A stretch of 18,438 nt of DNA, taken from NCBI GenBank assembly GCA_004151065.3, contig NWUY0300022853.1, forward strand, positions 33,320 through 51,757. The letters run 5' to 3'. Positions 8,209 to 17,465 of the stretch are shown here, piece after piece. The position numbers were made by a program, and so were the translations under genes. Below the pieces are notes generated by a model that saw only the letters and a program-made list of their open reading frames with translations, ran no database searches and was not told the origin of the DNA. Numbering within the stretch: position 1 is the stretch's first letter; each line of letters begins with the position of its first letter. The DNA is from Larix sibirica (taxonomy: Eukaryota > Streptophyta > Pinopsida > Pinales > Pinaceae).

Positions 8209-11200
8209 TAGAGTTATTTTCAAAACCTTAAATGATTGAAACATTCTTTGAAGCTTCTAGGAACAAATCATCCAACCACTAATATAAACAAAAAATGTGC
8301 ACTGTGGGAATTTTATAAAAAAAGGGGCTATGAAGCATTGACCACTAACAAGTCCAAAATTGGATGGATACTAAACCCATTAAACAAAATTGCCTCTTGG
8401 ATATACAAAAGTTTAAATGAGCGCCTAATGTGCATATGAACAAAAAGAAGCATAATGCCTAGCCTTTTGTGATGCACAACAAGCACACATAACAATAGTC
8501 ATAAATCACAATGTTGTTTGGATCAACCCCACATCCAATGTTGGTGGGGTCTTAATTGACCTTAGGGGTGGGTCCTTGTTCATCATTAGTTGGTTCTAGG
8601 TTTGGAATGACAAGGCCCCATCAATCATTTGCCTACTTAGTCATTGAAGGTTACACGATCTAAAAAATGGCAACATCGAGAGTTGGAAGCTATATCTTAA
8701 TGGCGCAGTGAGTGGAGGGAGATAACTTAGGTGGTGCCCTTTTCTCTCATGATAACCTGATCAACTATATGGTGTGGCCATTCCTTAAGGCATTGGAATT
8801 ATTTAGAGCGGGTTGGAGGCACTACTCGTGTTGCACAACACACCTCCTAGTACTCTAGGAGCTAGCGCTAGTAAAGCACATCATGCTCAACTTTATGAAT
8901 TTACACACTCATCTACATGTGTAATTGGCACATCATAGATAACTACCATATTTCAGAAATTCTCTTAACACATTGCACTTTATTAAATGTAACATCACTC
9001 TATTTTTCCAAATGAGGAAAAACATTTCAAATCTATTTCATTGCCATGCTATGTTAAACTCTACAACACGAGAAATTTTATCTCCTAAGAGAGCAACTTT
9101 GTTAGATAAAGAAGTAAAGAGTTGGCCACAAAACTTAATGACATGCAAGTAGACATAGCATAAGAACAATACCAATATCATCTTACTTTCAAATTCTTGG
9201 TTAAAGAAATTCATGTTAAATAGAGGGCAAGTTTGAAAGATGAACTATGCTTGAATGTGATTTAAGTTAGATTCACTTACAATGCCTAGTGCATTATAAT
9301 CTAACTTACCATGTAGATAGCTTTGAACATTCTATGGGAGCTCATTCAAGAGATCATGTTTATTATGTTAATTGTCACATGCAAATTATATGGTTAATTT
9401 GGTTGACTATTTGCCTCTTGGGATTTTCACAAGTCCATATTCACAGAAAATACTCTCGATAAAGATTGTGTTTCTTTGCATTAAGCAAAAAATTTAGATT
9501 ATGGTTGGCATATTATATGGTTAATTTGGTTGACTATTGGTCTCGTGGGCTTTTACAAGTCCATATTCAAAGAAAGTACTCTTGATAAAGATTTTTTGTT
9601 TCTTTGCATTAAGTAAAAAAATTAGATTATGGCTGGTTAAACTTAGACTAAGATCACTGAGTAACATCCCAAACTATAAAAACTAGACATTGAAAACATC
9701 ATTAGGAGCAAATCAATAGAAGCTTGCTATGGACACCTCATTATTAGAAAACCATTCATTATTAGTTTCCTAGTTGTTTTGTGATCCATGATTACCTTTC
9801 TAAGTGATGTTAAGGGTGAAGAACCTTTACCTAGCTATATTGCACTATCTTCAATGGGGTGATGATATGGTGGTGCCTTGGTTATGGGAATACTACGGCC
9901 AAGTACTATTCTCCTCAGTTCATTTTCATTGCTTTTAGTGCAAATATTTGTATACAATCTCTTAGTTGGCTTATCAAAAACATTGATTCAATGTAACCCA
10001 ATTGTTCATGGGTATTAGAATACAACTATTGTCCCCCTACACAAATGTGGTTTCTCATCATAATGTGGTGTATGGGTCTACATTAGACACATACTCAATT
10101 AGTGCATCTCCAGTAGTTGGAAATCCAATATGGTGGAAAGCATTTATGGGGCATTTCTCGTGACGTAAAAGGACCTTAGTGTATTGCGAGGCATTTTCTA
10201 AATTGGGGTGAGGGCTTCTAGAGAAGGGTGTTACCCCCCCCTCTCCTTTGGTTGAGAAAAAAGAGACATAAGGTGGCCCATGAAGCCTCCTTGTAGCCAA
10301 TTGTTACTTGGGTAGGTGTGTTGCTCTTCCTTGTGTTTCCCCCCTAAATATTGCTTAAAACCCTTCTAAAACCTTAGCATAGCCAATCATGTATTTGGAC
10401 TTCCTAGCAACAAGGTTTGAGTGCACAAAGTAGTGAGAAGAGAGGGTTTTTTGCATGTTGGAAAGGTCGAAGATTGTTTTTATAGGTTGAAGGGAAGTGA
10501 AGAAAGATTTTATCATTCCTCTGCTTGGCCACAATAAAATCATTTTTTTTCTTATTTTCCAAGGACCCAAATGGCTCCCTTTAACTTAATTGTGTAGCTA
10601 AGAGAGAGGTAATGAAGGTCCCTTGAAGGGAGAGGCAGTGGTGTAAAATACCTAAAGAAACATATCATAATGACTCACTACTTATAAATGTGGAGAAAGT
10701 TGGCCTAAATGTGATAAAACTCAAGTGGGAGTTGTAAATAAGTTTGCTTATATTGTATAAGGGTAACCACGATTACTAATCATTGCCAACTTAGTTGAAG
10801 GTCATTTAACATTTCACTTGTCTTTTTGCAGTTAAGATGTACATGCCAAATTTTTGTTTAGTATGGTAAAATAATGGAATCCTTATGGTTGGAGAATGTT
10901 GTTAAATAAAACTCTTAAGCGTAGCTCTTATGATTACAAAGGTTTGAGTGAATAATGTAGAATTCCAACTTCATGCTAATTGTCTCTTGGTTTGGATTCA
11001 TGTGAAGAATAACTTGTTATCATTTGGTTAATTGGTTTAATCTAGACTTGGGTTTATGAAACCTTTGGCACCTTAATCAAGTGGAATGGTATTGTCATTA
11101 ATATTTGTTCATTCTATTATAATCTAGGCGATAAGAGTTGCATTGTTGATACATAACATTGGATTGAGTCTTAATTATGCAATGGTGTTATGTTTTAGGG

Positions 11201-11284
11201 TTTCTCCATCTTGTTAGTTAAATACCATACCATAAATTTTAATAAAGATTCAAAATTTTAACTAATTCTTGTGTTGTCAAATCT
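8209..11284. other. Long gene-free stretch
   Basis: No exon, RNA gene or recognisable transposon protein was found on either strand. Open frames on the + strand at 8236-8439 and on the - strand at 10058-10300 and 10355-10570 have no motifs I recognise and look like chance. Visible local structure is the 127-bp duplication at 9385-9638, a cluster of short palindromes near 8849-8875 (TCCTAGTACTCTAGGA, AGCTAGCGCTAG) and a C8 run at about 10234. The sequence resembles the unassigned eroded repeats in the rest of the window. Confidence 0.5.
9385..9638. repeat. 127-bp direct tandem duplication
   Basis: Unit 1 (9385-9511) and unit 2 (9512-9638) both begin ATTATATGGTTAATTTGGTT and end near GATTATGG.TGG. 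They share TTACAAGTCCATATTCA-type and TTTCTTTGCATTAAG.AAAAA segments, with about ten differences and a small length change in a T run. It is older than the 97-bp copy at 5811. There is no coding content. Confidence 0.9.
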
Positions 11285-11508
11285 CACTAGCATTGTTGGT
11301 TTGATGGGCCTTGTTTTGCATGGCGACCCAAGTTTGAACGCCGCAAGGTAGCCTAAGGAGACACTTAAAATCTTGCCATGCTAAGGGTTGGTGTGGTCCA
11401 GGTCGGGTGCAATCCCCGGGTGATTTTGACAACTTAGATACCCTTGGGTGACGGTTTCTTAGACCATAAGTTTATTTTATTTTGACAAACTAGGGAAAAA
11501 AAAAATCT
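11285..11508 (+). mobile_element. Possible tRNA-derived SINE relic
   Basis: TGGTTTGATGG near 11298 resembles a pol III box A (TRGCNNARYGG). GCGACCCAAGTTTGAACGCC near 11323-11342 resembles the GCGACCCAGGTTCGAATCCC box B context of plant tRNA-derived SINEs. A second box-B-like GGTCGGGTGCAATCCCC follows near 11400. The stretch ends in a T-rich segment and an A run at about 11494-11503. Spacing between the boxes is shorter than in a tRNA and several positions are mutated, so this is tentative. Confidence 0.35.
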
Positions 11509-12206
11509 TGTGCTAAAATGAATGTTATAAACAAATATTTCTTAGATTAGTTTATCAATATAAAGAATATATTTTCATTGTTTAATCTCATTTAACTTTA
11601 AAGTGAAATTTTGTGTTTCATATATATTTTTATTTCTTATAAATTATTCAAAACCAAATTGATTTATTTTAATAAGTAAAAGATTAATATAAATTAAATT
11701 TCTTTAATTTCTAAGAAGAATTTTATTTTATTCATTAAAATCCTATTATAGTAAACTAATCTTAATATATTTGTGAATCATAACAAGTTAACCCAACATG
11801 ATTAATACAACAAGTATATTTCCCCTTAAAAGTTGGGGGAATCTCATACATTTTAATAAATGAATGTACATAAAATGACTAGAAAAATCCTTTCCCCTTA
11901 AGAGATGGGGGAATCTCATAAATTTGAATAAATGAATGTACATAAAATGACTAGAAAAAGTTTTCCAATTTAGAAACAAAATTTTTGAACCCAATACTAC
12001 ATTAAATAGTGAAATTTGCATTCAATGTAATTAATAAGAATAAGAATAAAAATAAAAATGTAATTCCATTCAATGTAATTTTTTTATATCTACAAACAGA
12101 GAAATGAAAAAATAAAAACAAAATGTGCATTAAATTTAGAAAAGGGTTTTGCTCTCCCTCCCTTTTTATTAACATAAATTCTACATATAAGATGACTTTT
12201 TTAAGC
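11509..12206. other. AT-rich block
   Basis: Strongly AT-rich DNA with long A/T runs, clearly different in composition from the GC-richer segment starting at about 12220. It contains a 72-bp tandem duplication (11819-11961). No gene or RNA gene is recognisable. It might act as a matrix-attachment-like region, but that rests on composition only. Confidence 0.5.
11819..11961. repeat. 72-bp direct tandem duplication
   Basis: Units beginning TTTCCCCTTAA at 11819 and 11891 share GGGGGAATCTCATA.ATTT.AATAAATGAATGTACATAA and end with TGACTAGAAAAA. A handful of substitutions separate them. Confidence 0.9.
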
Positions 12207-13623
12207 ACTAGGTCGATTGCCAAGGAACTTCATGGTTTGCATTGTGGCCTGAGTCTTGGTTATCCACCTAGGGTGCTAGATGCTACCCCTTGGAAGAGCC
12301 ATGCCTTGCAAGAAGTGTGAGGTCCTCCATGAGAGGCGACAACCCACGGGGGCTTGTTGCCTGAGGGCTTGTGGGCCTCTTCCATGGAGTAGCCATGACC
12401 CTCTCTCTGTCACACACAAAAGAAGACTCAAATCTAGAAACAACCCCCTCGAAACACCCCTACAAAGAAACTGTTTTGCAAAAATGAATACAAGAAAGAA
12501 ACATAAACCCAATTCATAGCTTCTTGAAAAATTGAAAGAGAGTTTTTACAAGTCCTTAGAGAATAAGAATTATGAACCAAACACCCAAACCTACAAAGGG
12601 AGGTTGGGAAGCCTTACCCACAATGGAACTAAAGTTGATGTGTATGTAGAGGGATCAAAAGTAGGATATGTAAGTGTCATACATAAGCCACAACTTTTTA
12701 AATAGTAGAATTTTTATTGCTCCATAATTTCCTGGTGAAGGGATGCAACAAGAATTGAAGCAACCTTCTCCATAGAAAAGCATCAAACACAATCAGAATG
12801 CAAAACTTCAACATAAATAAATAGTGTTAAAGCCACCTTACACGTCTTTTCTTAAGCTTGTAGGACATGAAACTCCTGTAAGGGAGGAGCCCATTACAAG
12901 AGGGGAGGTCAAGTTTGCCATCATATGCTATACAGTGGGAGACACAAAGGCATTATTGATAGAGTTACCACTAAATTAAGGCATCATTCAAATAGAACAA
13001 GTTTTGAAAGTTGACGAATAGTTAGAGTTCTCAATCCAAAGAAGGCCCTTTGAACCTTGTAAAAAATTGATGGGAACCTTGATAGAAAAAAACCCAACAA
13101 AATCAATGGTTTTCTTCGTCATGAGAGCCTTGCGTTAGGAAGTCTATTGAGTACCACAACTCAACATGAATTAGGCGATCTATTGCATGTCGGAGATCTC
13201 ACTTAAAGTTCTTCTTTATTATATGGTTCCCATATAATAGTGGCTTAGTAAGGATTCATCTATTTATTGCACTAACACTGAAATATTTCACCAAGGGAAC
13301 AACTTAGTTTCACTCCTTATGATAAAGAGGAGAGGAGGGGTGATATACTTTGAGAGCGTGTCAAAGGAAGGGTAAGAAATAGTTGAATCACATAACTATT
13401 GAAGAACTAACATAGACTTCCATTGAAACAACCCTAAGGCCTACCACTAGCCCACAACCTCAACCCCTATGAGTTGGTAGGCCCACAACCTCAACCCATA
13501 TAGTTATGCACATCTTAAAGAGCATAGCGCATATGAAACTGCTCGGCGAATCTCGAACTGATATTGTAAACCGTAATGAAAGCCTCATTTTATTTTCTAA
13601 TGCCGTTTTAGTTTGTTGTAAAT
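12207..13623. other. Unassigned region upstream of the aldo-keto reductase
   Basis: A GC-richer patch at about 12220-12420 gives overlapping open frames on both strands (12280-12519 on +, 12276-12512 on -), neither with recognisable motifs. From about 12480 to 13260 the + strand has short open stretches in changing frames (for example SLTHNGTKVDVYVEGSKVGY near 12620) that look like decayed coding sequence of an unknown mobile element. The last few hundred bases before 13624 should contain the promoter and 5' UTR of the aldo-keto reductase. I see no convincing TATA box there. A 31-bp tandem repeat (GCCCACAACCTCAACCC at 13450 and 13481) lies about 120-170 bp before the start codon. Confidence 0.4.
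13450..13498. repeat. Short direct repeat upstream of the AKR start
   Basis: GCCCACAACCTCAACCC occurs at 13450-13466 and 13481-13497, offset 31 bp and separated by CTATGAGTTGGTAG. It lies in the presumed promoter or 5' UTR of the aldo-keto reductase. There is no known regulatory match. Confidence 0.8.
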
Positions 13624-16596
13624 ATGGAGATGGTAGGCAGAGTTTCACAACTGAATTCAGGAATGCAAATCCCATTGATTGGTCTTGGTACTGCTGCCTT
13701 GCCTCAGAACAAAGACGATTTCAGCAAAGCTGTTGTTACTGCTCTCAAGGTAATATGTTTTCCATACACTTCACAATGATTGAAAGTAAGATAATTCCTG
13801 CATAAGGAAACTGCAATTTTTCTTTCAATAATGCCTTGTTTGGGTTCACAGGTAGGTTATCGGCACTTTGACACTGCAAGTATTTATGGCACGGAAGCAG
13901 CTTTAGGAGAAGCTCTGAATGGGGCTTTTCAGAGTAGAGTTGTAATGCGGGATGATGTGTTTGTTAGCAGTAAACTCTACGCTGGTGATCATGAGGATCC
14001 TGTTTCTGCGTTGAAGACAAGTTTAAAGTAGGTACTTATTCAAATCCAAAGCTGACCCATCTAAACCTGGGTATGATATACTAGGAAAAGTTCTTCCCAC
14101 ATGAAATGTGAAAAACAAAGATAATCTTAATCCCAAACCTTTGAAGCCACACGAGGTTTGCACCTGTATTTTCTATCCCTTTCACTGCTTAATAGAGCTG
14201 GGTTAATTCCAAATCTTTGAAGCCACACGAGGTTTGCACCTGTTTTTTCTACCCCTATCCCTTTCACTGCTTAATGGAGCTGCCTGTTTTTTCTATCCCC
14301 CTTGCTGCTTAATAAAGCTGGGTTAAGTGGATCTATGTTAGGTTAAATAAATTCCAAGTATTCGTTACATATACATAAAGAAATAAAGCTGGGTTAAGTG
14401 GATCTATGTTAGGTTAAATAAATTCAAAGCATTCGTTACATATACATAAATGCTTTCGTTACATATACATAAAGAATTGACAAAATACCCTGTGAAGCTA
14501 CCAAACCTAAGTTTAAATGGATCTATGTTAGTGTTCATATTTAATACATTTATACACACTAGAATGAACCCATCTTAACTTTCCATCTATTCACGAGCAG
14601 TCAATGTATTTAAATAATCTTTCAAGACATAGATATTGAAGTTTACACCTTGATCTTTCAAGACATAGACATTGAAGTTTACACCTTGGTCCTTTGACGT
14701 TTTTATCTCTCTGTGTGATTCATTGCTCCAAGTTTATACATAGATGTTTTTTTATATCATCTAGATTTACACTTATATTACACACATGCATGAAATCACT
14801 TCCACCCCACCCTGAACTTGGTTGTAGAAAGCACTTTGTTTCTCTTGATGCAATAAAGCTTTTCAATACTGTGTTATAGACTGATCCCACTCCGATATAC
14901 TTGTTTGGCAGGAAGTTGCAGCTTCAGTATTTGGACTTGTATCTTATCCACTGGCCTGTAAATTTGAGAAAGGGAGCTTCCCATCCAAATCCTAAAGAGG
15001 AAGACTTTTTGCCATTAGATATCAAGTCTATATGGAGGGGACTAGAGCAATGCGTAGAGTTGGGTCTTACTAAGTCTATTGGTGTGAGCAATTTTTCATG
15101 CAAAAAGACTGAAGATTTGTTCAGCTATGCCAACATTCCTCCGGCTGTAAATCAGGTAATGCTTCTATTCTTTATGGAGGTTGAATTGACTGAAAGCCAT
15201 TTATATGATATCCATTCAAACCAAATTGGTCTACACACCTTTGCAATATTCATGATATTAGTAAACAACTTAGACGGTAGACCCCTCTGTATTCTACAAG
15301 CTCCATCGTTTGTTAACAAGCTTATTGTTAATCTACAGTTTGCAGGCAAACTAGCCCATGAAGGGCTACACTAAGCATATACCTCCAGGGGATTGGAATC
15401 ATGTTGGGCAGCCACCAACCTCACCATTGAACTATAACCCCAATGGCAACAAGCAGAATAGATTTTAAAACATTTCATCCATTACATACAAAAACTTCAG
15501 TTTCCAAACTACTACTAAGATAAAGATAGACATTTGAAAGTTTCTCTAAATGTGATATACAGTAAAGTACACTGTTTGGGGCATCCAAACAACGACTAGT
15601 CATGAATTGATACAACAAATGTGGGGTTAAAATCCCGCTCTTGATGTGTAGGAGAGGTCTATAGAGTTCACTAATTCAAGTTGCTATTTCAGACAGTAAA
15701 CTACTTATTGGGAAGCCTTTGCCAAGGGACTGCTGAGCCCATCAAACTTAACTTGTATGAAGTTGAAGGCACATTTTCTTTTGCTACACTTTTGCTCTCT
15801 GTAGTGCATTGATAAATAGGAATTGTTTTCTATGCTAGGTTGAGATGCATCCCCTATGGCAACAGAAAAAGCTAAGAGATTATTGCAGCAGGGTCAACAT
15901 TCATGTCAGTGCATATTGTCCTCTAGGATCATTTGGTTCGTACTATGGGAGCAATGCTGTTATGGAAAATACTGTCATTAAAGATATTGCCAAAAGTCAT
16001 GGAAAGACTGTGGCTCAGGTACGAGTTTCAACCTTTTGGCTTTGCTCAGTCTTTCTTTGAAAAGATTACCCAATCTAGTAACTAAAAGAATGAAAGTAAA
16101 GTTGAATTACCATCCATTTTTCACATCTTCAATAGTTTGAACAGGAATTTGAGAAAGATGACATGTCAATGTTATTTGGATAATTGACAGCATGTTGCTT
16201 GTATTAATGGTCATAGGGGATATGTTTCTCCCTAACTATGTTATGGCTTACCATATGCCTTTATTAAAAGGCATACAGAAGCAAGCTGGTAGATTTCCCT
16301 TTCCCGAGATCAAAACTGAAGATTATTTTGCTTTTGATATTAATGGCTTCTGAAAATTGTTTTGTCAGGTTTTGTTGAGGTGGGGATTGGAACAAGGAGT
16401 CAGTGTCCTGCCGAAAAGCTACAACGAGGGCAGAATAGCTGAAAATTATCAGATATTTGATTGGTCATTAAATAGAGATGATCATGAGAAGATGAGAAAG
16501 CTCGAGCAAAAGAAGATTGTGAGGAGAGAGGGACTTCTTAACTCAAGCACCAGCCCTTACAGAACTATTGAAGACTTATGGGATGGAGAAATCTAA
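13624..16596 (+). CDS. Aldo-keto reductase, plant AKR4-type, five exons, apparently intact
   Basis: Predicted cytosolic NADPH-dependent carbonyl reductase. Exons 13624-13749, 13852-14027, 14912-15155, 15839-16018 and 16369-16596 join in frame (954 bp) to 317 residues, normal for the family. All introns are GT-AG (102, 884, 683 and 350 bp). The start ATG has A at -3 and G at +4, with an in-frame TAG 15 bp upstream. Catalytic tetrad: D49 and Y54 ([12 protein letters not shown]), K83 (VSSKLY), H114 (LYLIHWP). All three AKR signatures are present: GYRHFDTA at 44, KSIGVSNF about 155, and [17 protein letters not shown] at 256 with cofactor residues K258, S259, R264 and N268. Y208 in SAYCPLG should stack on nicotinamide; C209 replaces the more usual Ser. 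The C-terminus, [10 protein letters not shown], is typical of plant chalcone-reductase/codeinone-reductase/methylecgonone-reductase relatives. There is no signal peptide or membrane segment. The substrate cannot be told from sequence; family members reduce polyketides, alkaloid ketones, sugars or reactive aldehydes. Confidence 0.93.
14128..14475. repeat. Nested tandem repeats in AKR intron 2
   Basis: Unit A (about 75-80 bp) starts at 14128 and 14203 and carries CTTTGAAGCCACACGAGGTT then TTTGCACCTG. A truncated third copy covers about 14283-14322. Unit B (about 70 bp) starts TTAAGTGGATCTATGTTAGG at 14323 and about 14393, contains ATTCGTTACATATACATAAA, and has an extra short copy of TTCGTTACATATACATAAA at about 14456. 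Units A and B share the GCTTAATA.AGCTGGG junction, so the array grew by several overlapping duplications. Confidence 0.85.
14617..14688. repeat. 36-bp direct tandem duplication in AKR intron 2
   Basis: Units 14617-14652 and 14653-14688, starting ATCTTTCAAGACATAGA and ending TTTACACCTTG, differ at one base (GATATTG versus GACATTG). It is separate from the composite array 140 bp upstream. Confidence 0.95.
15330..15445 (-). mobile_element. tRNA-derived SINE head, reverse-oriented in AKR intron 3
   Basis: On the - strand the sequence from about 15442 downward reads GGGGTTATAGTTCAATGGTG. It contains TAGTTCAATGG (plus positions 15424-15434), which fits the pol III box A consensus at nearly every position. 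GATTCCAATCCCC (15388-15400) fits box B. The distance between the boxes is about 35-47 bp, close to tRNA geometry. The surrounding sequence would not fold as a proper acceptor stem, so this is a SINE head or tRNA pseudogene rather than a tRNA gene. The 3' end of the element is uncertain; no clear poly(A) tail or target duplication was found. Confidence 0.55.
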
Positions 16597-16678
16597 CAAA
16601 TTCTTGAATGTAAATAAGGCATATCTATACTCTTCAATTGGGATACATTCAAACTAAAAACCTTTGCTTCACAGGGAC

Positions 16679-16794
16679 TTGCCTCTTGCATTTATGTTTG
16701 TAGGAAGAACCACTTTTTGAAGTTGTATGATGATATTTGCCTCTTGCATTTATTTTTGTAGGAAGAACCACTTTTTGAAGTTGTATGATTATAT
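16679..16794. repeat. 58-bp direct tandem duplication, AKR 3' flank
   Basis: Units 16679-16736 and 16737-16794 begin TTGCCTCTTGCATTTAT.TTT and share GTAGGAAGAACCACTTTTTG and AAGTTGTATGAT.ATAT, with about two differences. It starts about 80 bp after the stop codon, so it may lie in the 3' UTR. Confidence 0.95.
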
Positions 16795-16905
16795 TTTTAT
16801 GGATCTATATGCAGTCCAAATACCTAGATTTTGTTTCATATATAACTGCTCATTTTTCTATCCTGTTTGGTTTGTATTTTACACGTGTTTATAATCTCTC
16901 CTACT

Positions 16906-17045
16906 ACACATTCCCTGGTGCATCAAATATCTTTTAAGCTTCTTCTAGAAGACGAGCTCACACATTCCCTGGTGCATCAAATATCTTTTAAGCCTTCCCT
17001 TGTGCATCAAATATCTTTTAAGCCTCCTCTAGAAGACAAGCTCAC
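16906..17045. repeat. Compound direct repeat (offsets 54 and 30 bp)
   Basis: TTCCCT.GTGCATCAAATAT then CTTTTAAGC occurs at 16911, 16965 and 16995, and a CT.CTCTAGAAGAC.AGCTCAC-type segment follows the first and third copies. Both offsets are multiples of three, so the open frame over it repeats the peptide SLVHQISFK. The other features give no support for a protein. Confidence 0.9.
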
Positions 17046-17189
17046 AAATGTCAACAAAAAAAATATTTTTGGTTAGTTTTTAAGAATGAGGAGAAACACT
17101 CCATCTATTCTATTTGCTTTTATCAAATTTGAAAATTGATTACTTTGTTATGCTGCAGTTAAAATGAAATCACTTTTAGTAATTGTCAA

Positions 17190-17290
17190 TTGAGTCTAGT
17201 TCAAGTGGTTGTGAGATGGAGTGTTATTGTCTCTACCCAGGTATCCACCTAGTGGGCAAGAGCTATAAAGGTGTAGGCTAAACATTCTAC
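17190..17290 (+). mobile_element. Possible tRNA-derived SINE head
   Basis: GAGTCTAGTTCAAGTGGTTG (about 17191-17210) resembles pol III box A with its tRNA context (TAGCTCAGTGGTT). TCTACCCAGGTATCCACCTA downstream (about 17234) resembles a mutated ..ACCCAGGTTCGAATCC box B. The spacing is near that of a tRNA. No poly(A) tail or flanking duplication is visible, and the diverged MITE begins shortly after. Confidence 0.4.
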
Positions 17291-17305
17291 CCTTTGGATT
17301 AGTTT

Positions 17306-17465
17306 TTCAGAATTTCTTTTTGGCCAAAATCCAACTGAAATTGTAGATATATGTTGTTGAAATTGCAGAATCGGGGTGCCCAATTAAAAATGCAATTTAA
17401 ACAATACAAAATTGCAATTTTAGCGAAGATTCATTGCCAGATTCTGGTAAAAATGACCAGAAGAG
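17306..17465. mobile_element. Diverged second copy of the 1763-2010 MITE, inverted
   Basis: The reverse complement of this stretch aligns with the MITE at 1763-2010 over most of its length. Shared landmarks, in order, are TTCTGG.CATTTTTACCAGAA, TCTGGCAATG, AAATTGCAATTTT, ATTGTTTAAATTG, the GCAATTTCAACAAC segment and GGATTTTGGCC. The outer TIR tips (the TAAGCTAAA and CAATTTGCAC part of copy 1) are too mutated here to set exact ends, and no target duplication is evident. It still has palindromic character (CCAAAATCC and CAATTTTAGCG halves). It is older or less constrained than copy 1. Confidence 0.65.

Larger units (their letters stand above)
16597..17189 (+). other. 3' UTR and flank of the AKR gene
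   Basis: Sequence after the TAA at 16594-16596. There is no AATAAA within the first several hundred bases; AAATAAG at 16612-16618 is the nearest variant signal. The stretch is dominated by two tandem-repeat clusters (16679-16794 and 16906-17045). No further gene is seen. Confidence 0.45.

Noticed and set aside
8236-8439. 67-residue open frame on + just after the copia element
   Set aside because: Lys- and Asn-rich translation of AT-rich DNA with no family resemblance.
10058-10570. Two adjacent open frames on the - strand
   Set aside because: They have no recognisable motifs, lie in different contexts without splice signals that join them sensibly, and are of a length expected by chance in this sequence.
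12276-12519. Overlapping open frames on both strands in the GC-richer patch
   Set aside because: Higher GC lowers stop frequency. Neither translation shows a domain, and each is the shadow of the other.
15156-15374. Extension of the AKR reading frame past exon 3 to a stop in the intron
   Set aside because: The open frame continues only because of missing stops. The homologous protein continues at the acceptor at 15838 (NQ to VEMHP), with a good GTAATG donor at 15156.
15388-15442. Functional tRNA gene on the - strand
   Set aside because: The boxes look tRNA-like, but no matching acceptor stem or proper anticodon arm could be drawn; a SINE or tRNA pseudogene is more likely.
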